Source: Planctomycetota bacterium
GTDB taxonomy: Bacteria > Planctomycetota > Planctomycetia > Pirellulales > UBA1268
Direction of reading: 5' to 3'
DNA length: 5,692 nt
Assembly (NCBI GenBank): GCA_003670825.1
Contig: QWQL01000171.1
Location: forward strand, 1-5,692
Shown in pieces: positions 1 to 3,106 of the stretch. The notes below the pieces were generated by a model. That model made no database searches and was not told the origin of the DNA. It saw only the letters and a list, made by a program, of their open reading frames with translations. How positions within the stretch are numbered: the stretch's first letter is position 1; each line of letters starts with the position of its first letter. Position numbers and translations under genes: made by a program.

Positions 1-195
1 ACGTGGTTCGCCGGCTCGGGGGCGGCAAAAGTCGCGTCGCCGGGCGAGGATACGCCCAAGGCTCCTCGAGCGTTCGCCGACCCCCTTCGCCGAGCCGCCC
101 TCGCTTATGGAGACGACGCTCCACATAACTCGAATGCGCTCTGGGGAATGATTCGCCGGCCGAAACCGCACGAATCGGGCACGGGCCCGTGGTGG
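1..195. other. Upstream region with no convincing gene
   Basis: I see no recognisable gene here. The + frame starting at base 1 is open through a stop at 262-264, so it could in principle be the last 87 codons of an upstream gene ending 13 nt before imuA. However, its third codon positions are only about two-thirds G or C, clearly less than in imuA, imuB and dnaE2. Its translation matches nothing I know, and it would run through the promoter-like elements. A short frame on the - strand from a start at 126 to the window edge is also open but has no good ribosome binding site. I read the stretch as intergenic, with low certainty about a tail of another gene. Confidence 0.4.
180..191. promoter_or_regulatory. 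12-bp perfect palindrome upstream of the -35
   Basis: CACGGGCCCGTG is a perfect inverted repeat ending 4 bp before the proposed -35 element. The symmetry is a direct observation. A role as a protein-binding site is only a guess, since GC-only palindromes arise easily in DNA of this composition. Confidence 0.3.
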
Positions 196-224
196 TTGAC
201 GCCTGCCGCCAGTTCGCATACTGT
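196..224 (+). promoter_or_regulatory. Candidate sigma70-type promoter of imuA-imuB-dnaE2
   Basis: TTGACG at 196-201 matches five of six bases of the -35 consensus. It is followed after 17 bp by TACTGT at 219-224, a weak -10 with three of six matches. CATACT at 217-222 is a better -10 match (four of six), but its spacer is only 15 bp. The AT-rich run just downstream (235-240) is unusual in this GC-rich DNA and fits a start-site region. Transcription starting near 231 would give a leader of about 47 nt before the imuA ATG. The assignment rests on sequence likeness and position only. Confidence 0.5.
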
Positions 225-234
225 ACAGGTGTTC
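223..234. promoter_or_regulatory. Candidate LexA operator, GTAC-N4-GTTC
   Basis: GTACAGGTGTTC overlaps the proposed -10. It has the half-site and spacer layout of known LexA operators: GAAC-N4-GTTC in Gram-positive bacteria and GTAC-N4-GTGC for the second LexA of Pseudomonas putida, which controls an imuA-imuB-dnaE2 cassette. An 8-bp palindrome, CTGTACAG (221-228), overlaps its left half. Cassettes of this kind are usually LexA-repressed, and a repressor bound here would block RNA polymerase. No LexA gene is in the window and the organism's true motif is unknown to me, so this is inference. Confidence 0.5.
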
Positions 235-265
235 ATTTTTGGACGTGGCCCTGAGTTCGCATGAC

Positions 266-270
266 GGAGG
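266..270 (+). promoter_or_regulatory. Ribosome binding site of imuA
   Basis: GGAGG lies 7 nt before the ATG at 278. It decides the start: the longer in-frame alternative, a TTG at 239, has no Shine-Dalgarno sequence and would overlap the likely transcription start region. Confidence 0.8.
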
Positions 271-277
271 AACGGCG

Positions 278-1252
278 ATGGTGACGCTCGGATTGGCTGG
301 CATCGGCCCGGAAGACGTACTGGCCGCCGTGGGCGGCGGAGTGGTCAACGGCGGCAGGTTGCTGGCCCGCGAGAATGGCCGCACAGTCGTGTCGAGCGGC
401 TTTCGGAGGCTCGATGCCCTGCTCCCGGCCGGCGGTGTGCGTCGCGGCAGCTTGATCGAATGGTTCGCAGGCGACGGGCCGGCCGGAAACGGGATGGCAG
501 GCGGCGGCGCGGCAACCCTCGCATTCGCGATCGCTTGCCGGCTGGCCGGGGCGAGCATGCAGGAGGGCGATGCCGGGCCACGAACAATCGTGGTGGTGGA
601 TCGTGCGGGCTGGTTTCATCCGCCCGCCGTACTGCCGTGGCTGACAGATCGGCGGCGGCTCGTAGTAGCCCGCCCCTCGCGCGACGCCGATGAAATCTGG
701 ACGATCGACCAGGCCCTCCGCTGCCCCGGCGTAGCGGCCGTGCTCGCCTGGCCGCGTGGGACCGTCGCCGGGCGGCGCGGCAGCGGACCGCGGTCGTCGC
801 ATGGGATGCAGCAGTGGACCACCGCCATGCGCCGCTGGCAGTTGGCGGCGGCTTCGAGCGGTGCCGTCGGCCTGCTCGTGCGGCCCGATGCGGTCCGTTG
901 CGAGCCGTCATGGGCGGAGGCACGGCTCGCCATTTCGCCGCAGGCTTCGGGTCGATCGGGGAACAGGCTTCTCGAGCGTTGCCTGAGGGTGGCCGTGGCC
1001 AGAGGGGTCTGGTCGGCAGCCGATCCCGAACTGGAGCGGTCGGCCGAGATCGTGATCGATCTGGCGAGAGGCGTCGAAGGGATGGCACGCTCCGCGGAGG
1101 TGCCCGAGCAGGCTCCGATCCGCAGGAACGACGCTCGCAGGCCCGGGCCTCCGCACGGGCAGGACGCCGAGCCGCGATCCGGTACGGGATCCGGCACGGG
1201 ATCTTTCACGCGATCCTGCATCAGGGCGGGGGTTGCATGCCGCGCTTCATGA
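278..1252 (+). CDS. imuA: ImuA, RecA-like SOS mutagenesis protein
   Basis: This 324-residue protein is the accessory subunit of the ImuA-ImuB-DnaE2 translesion synthesis machinery, a cytoplasmic RecA/SulA-like protein. Visible landmarks are SGFRRLDALLPAGG (40-53), the RecA-like entry to the core; a GSLIEWFAGDG turn (57-67); a hydrophobic strand ending in D108-R109; FHPP (113-116); the strand LVVARP (128-133); the helix IDQALRCPG (143-151) with the strand AAVLAWP (153-159); and RRWQLAAASSG (185-195) followed by GLLVRP (198-203) and PSWAEARL. These blocks are typical of ImuA. The usual GxxxxGK[ST] Walker A is missing; a Gly/Ala-rich loop (65-79) sits in its place. The last 60 or so residues are a basic, low-complexity extension with SGTG-type repeats, making the protein longer than the 230-270 residues I expect for the family. 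The start is chosen from GGAGG at 266-270. The gene overlaps imuB by 16 nt. Confidence 0.88.
   Translation: MVTLGLAGIGPEDVLAAVGGGVVNGGRLLARENGRTVVSSGFRRLDALLPAGGVRRGSLIEWFAGDGPAGNGMAGGGAATLAFAIACRLAGASMQEGDAGPRTIVVVDRAGWFHPPAVLPWLTDRRRLVVARPSRDADEIWTIDQALRCPGVAAVLAWPRGTVAGRRGSGPRSSHGMQQWTTAMRRWQLAAASSGAVGLLVRPDAVRCEPSWAEARLAISPQASGRSGNRLLERCLRVAVARGVWSAADPELERSAEIVIDLARGVEGMARSAEVPEQAPIRRNDARRPGPPHGQDAEPRSGTGSGTGSFTRSCIRAGVACRAS
1176..1223. repeat. Four 12-bp units each beginning GATC, in the imuA 3' end
   Basis: GATC recurs at 1176, 1188, 1200 and 1212, exactly 12 bp apart. The first two units differ by one base (GATCCGGTACGG and GATCCGGCACGG); the third and fourth are diverged. In the imuA frame they encode four-residue units (S301-GTG, S305-GTG, S309-FTR, S313-CIR). 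The array ends 13 nt before the imuB start codon and partly covers its ribosome binding region. It looks like small-scale tandem duplication within a non-conserved tail. Confidence 0.75.
1224..1232 (+). promoter_or_regulatory. Ribosome binding site of imuB, inside imuA
   Basis: GGGCGGGGG ends 4 nt before the ATG at 1237. It is a mediocre Shine-Dalgarno match lying within the imuA reading frame, so ribosomes ending imuA translation at 1252 would expose or re-use it. It favours 1237 over the alternative ATG at 1249, from which it is 16 nt away. Confidence 0.5.
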
Positions 1253-3093
1253 CGATCTGGCTGCCGCGGTGGCCCGTGCAGCGTCGGCTGCTCGACCGTC
1301 CCGAACTCCGCAAGGTGCCGGTGTTCGTCTGCCGCCGTGAGCGCCGCGGCGCGATGACGGTGGTGTCGTGGGCCTGGGCGGAGCCGCCACGATTCGCCGG
1401 GCAGGCGACGGGAGCACGGGGCGGTTCGCGGGCGATCATTCCGCCGGGCATGTCGCTGGCGGAGGCGATGGCCGTACTGGCGGCCGCGCATGGGTCGCGG
1501 GCCTGCCACATCGCCGAGGTCGAGCCCGACGATTCCGCCGCCGATCGTGCGGCGATCGAGCAGGTGGCCCGCTGGTGCCGGCGGTTTTCGCCGACGGTCG
1601 GCATCGAGGCCGTGGCGGGCACGGCCACCGCAACTGCCGGAGCGCCCGAGTGCATTCATCTCGATGTCACGGGCACGGCCGGTTTCTTCGGCGGCGAGGC
1701 GTCGCTCGTCCGCACGGCCGTCTGGACGTTCGCCGCCCGTGGCCTGCACGCGCGGGCCGCCGTCGCCGACACGTGCTCAGCCGCGTGGGCCGCCGCGCAC
1801 CACACCGACATGCTCGCGCCGCCCGGCGCCGTAGGCACGACAGTGGCCGTGGTGCCGCAGAGGCATGCCGACGATCCGGCCGGTGGTGTCCGCCGCACCG
1901 CTGTGCGGAGGCGGCGGCGATGGGCGATGGTGCCGAAGGGGGAGGCGGCGGCGCTGCTGGCCGGCTTGCCGGTGTCGGCGCTCCGTCTCGACATCGCCAC
2001 CATCTCCCTTCTCGGTGAGGTGGGCATCGATTCGATCGGCGGCGCGCTGCGACTGACGGGAAAGAGCCTGGCCGCGCGGTTCCCTCCCCTGCTCTCCCGG
2101 CGGCTGGCGGAGTTTCGTGGCACGGTCGCCGAGCCGATCACGCCCCCCGGCGGTGAGTCGCTGCCGCAGGAGTCATGCGCCTTCGACTTTCCGCTCCGGG
2201 CTGCCGATGTCCACGAAGAGCTGCTCATCGGGACAATCGCACCGCTCATCGACCGCTGCCTCACGCCGCTCGCCAGCCGCGGCACGGGCGTGCTGTCGCT
2301 CCAGGTGCGGCTGGAGCATGGTTCGCGCCTGGCGTCAGCCGCGCCGACGGTGATCGACGTGGGGCTGTTTCGGCCGAGCGTGTCGCGCCCACACCTCGTG
2401 GAGCTCGTGCGGCTACGACTGGCCCGCATGCGGCTGCCCGCGGAGATCGACGGCATCGCCGTGGAGGTGGTGGCGGCGGGGCCCGTGGCCTGCCGACAGC
2501 GAACGTTGTTTGGCCAGGTCGAGGGTGCCGACAACAGCTTTGAGGCGGCCAATGCCGACGTCGAGGTGGGCATGCTGCTCGATCGGCTCTCGGGGCGGCT
2601 CGGCCGGCCGGCCGTGTTCGAGCCGCAGCTCGTAGGTGACGCCCAGCCCGAGCATGCCTGGATCGCGGCACCGCCACGCAACGACACGGGGCCGCCACGC
2701 AACAACACGGGGCGGCCAGGAAACCACACGCCGCCGCGCCGCGACCGCGGCGGCAGGGTTGGCACGTCGGCTCCCCGCGGAGATGCGTTCTTGCGACACA
2801 CCCCGGCCGGACGGCGGCCAATCTGGATGCCGCCACGTCCGCTGCCGCTGGAGTCGATCGAGTTTGAAATGGTGTCGATCGCGGCTGACGGCCCGCCGGT
2901 GCGATTTCGGCTAGGCGACCGGATGCACCGGATCGTGCAGGCCCACGGCCCCGAACGGATCGAGACGGCGTGGTGGCGCGGACCGTCCGTCCGCCGCGAT
3001 TACTACGTCGTCGAGACTGAATCGGGGGAACGGTTCTGGGTATTCCGCCGGCTCAGGGACGGCAGCTGGTTTTTCCACGGCATGTTCGCGTAA
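1237..3093 (+). CDS. imuB: ImuB, catalytically dead Y-family polymerase-like adaptor
   Basis: This 618-residue protein has a Y-family polymerase fold plus a C-terminal ImuB-specific domain. In studied species it is the hub linking DnaE2 and ImuA to the beta clamp. The N-terminus IWLPRWPVQR (7-16) is the standard ImuB version of the first palm strand, where active enzymes have the metal-binding Asp. FSPTVGIE (117-124) and LDVTG (142-146) flank the place where the SIDE catalytic motif should be; no Asp-Glu pair remains. LPVSALRL (244-251) with LLGEVGIDSIG (258-268) is the thumb/HhH region, and a little-finger-like part spans about 285-415. QRTLF (421-425) fits a clamp-binding pentapeptide. LLDRLSGRLG...EHAW (447-475) and the tail RRPIWMPP, PERIETAWW, VRRDYY and WFFHGMFA (526-618) are ImuB hallmarks. 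A repeat-bearing linker fills about 476-525. The start at 1237 is preferred; an ATG at 1249 would give a classic ATGA overlap. dnaE2 follows after 13 nt. Confidence 0.93.
   Translation: MPRFMTIWLPRWPVQRRLLDRPELRKVPVFVCRRERRGAMTVVSWAWAEPPRFAGQATGARGGSRAIIPPGMSLAEAMAVLAAAHGSRACHIAEVEPDDSAADRAAIEQVARWCRRFSPTVGIEAVAGTATATAGAPECIHLDVTGTAGFFGGEASLVRTAVWTFAARGLHARAAVADTCSAAWAAAHHTDMLAPPGAVGTTVAVVPQRHADDPAGGVRRTAVRRRRRWAMVPKGEAAALLAGLPVSALRLDIATISLLGEVGIDSIGGALRLTGKSLAARFPPLLSRRLAEFRGTVAEPITPPGGESLPQESCAFDFPLRAADVHEELLIGTIAPLIDRCLTPLASRGTGVLSLQVRLEHGSRLASAAPTVIDVGLFRPSVSRPHLVELVRLRLARMRLPAEIDGIAVEVVAAGPVACRQRTLFGQVEGADNSFEAANADVEVGMLLDRLSGRLGRPAVFEPQLVGDAQPEHAWIAAPPRNDTGPPRNNTGRPGNHTPPRRDRGGRVGTSAPRGDAFLRHTPAGRRPIWMPPRPLPLESIEFEMVSIAADGPPVRFRLGDRMHRIVQAHGPERIETAWWRGPSVRRDYYVVETESGERFWVFRRLRDGSWFFHGMFA
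2671..2733. repeat. Three imperfect 21-bp tandem units in the imuB linker
   Basis: The units start at 2671, 2692 and 2713. The first two differ by a single base; the third is more diverged. They encode heptapeptides PPRNDTG (479-485), PPRNNTG (486-492) and RPGNHTP (493-499), followed by more Pro/Arg/Gly-rich sequence. The array sits between two conserved ImuB blocks, so it expands a flexible linker without breaking the frame. Confidence 0.85.
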
Positions 3094-3099
3094 GGGGGA
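3094..3099 (+). promoter_or_regulatory. Ribosome binding site of dnaE2
   Basis: GGGGGA directly follows the imuB stop codon and ends 7 nt before the ATG at 3107. A second purine run, GAGG at 3101-3104, is too close to be the main site. The short gap after imuB suggests ribosomes could pass from one gene to the next. Confidence 0.65.
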
Positions 3100-3106
3100 T
3101 GAGGCC

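Noticed and set aside
1..126. Divergent gene start on the - strand at 126
   Set aside because: Only 42 codons are visible, the upstream purine signal is weak, and the product is unrecognisable. The evidence is too thin to call a gene.
239..277. TTG start for imuA at 239
   Set aside because: There is no Shine-Dalgarno sequence, it overlaps the likely transcription start region, and the ATG at 278 has a well-placed GGAGG.
261..284. Seven-codon frame (ATG at 261, stop TGA at 282-284) overlapping the imuA start
   Set aside because: It could be a leader peptide, but it has no ribosome binding site and its sequence is mostly the Shine-Dalgarno region of imuA.
814..1236. In-frame 5' extension of imuB back to a GTG or ATG-like start at 814
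   Set aside because: The added residues are a shadow of imuA in another frame. ImuB homology begins at about MPRFMTIWLPRW, and the ATG at 1237 has its own upstream G-rich site.
616..2801. Long - strand frames (616-1749 and 1656-2801) opposite imuA and imuB
   Set aside because: They are low-complexity Arg/Pro/Ser/Ala-rich translations without family likeness, and they overlap two convincing + strand genes. They are GC-driven shadows.
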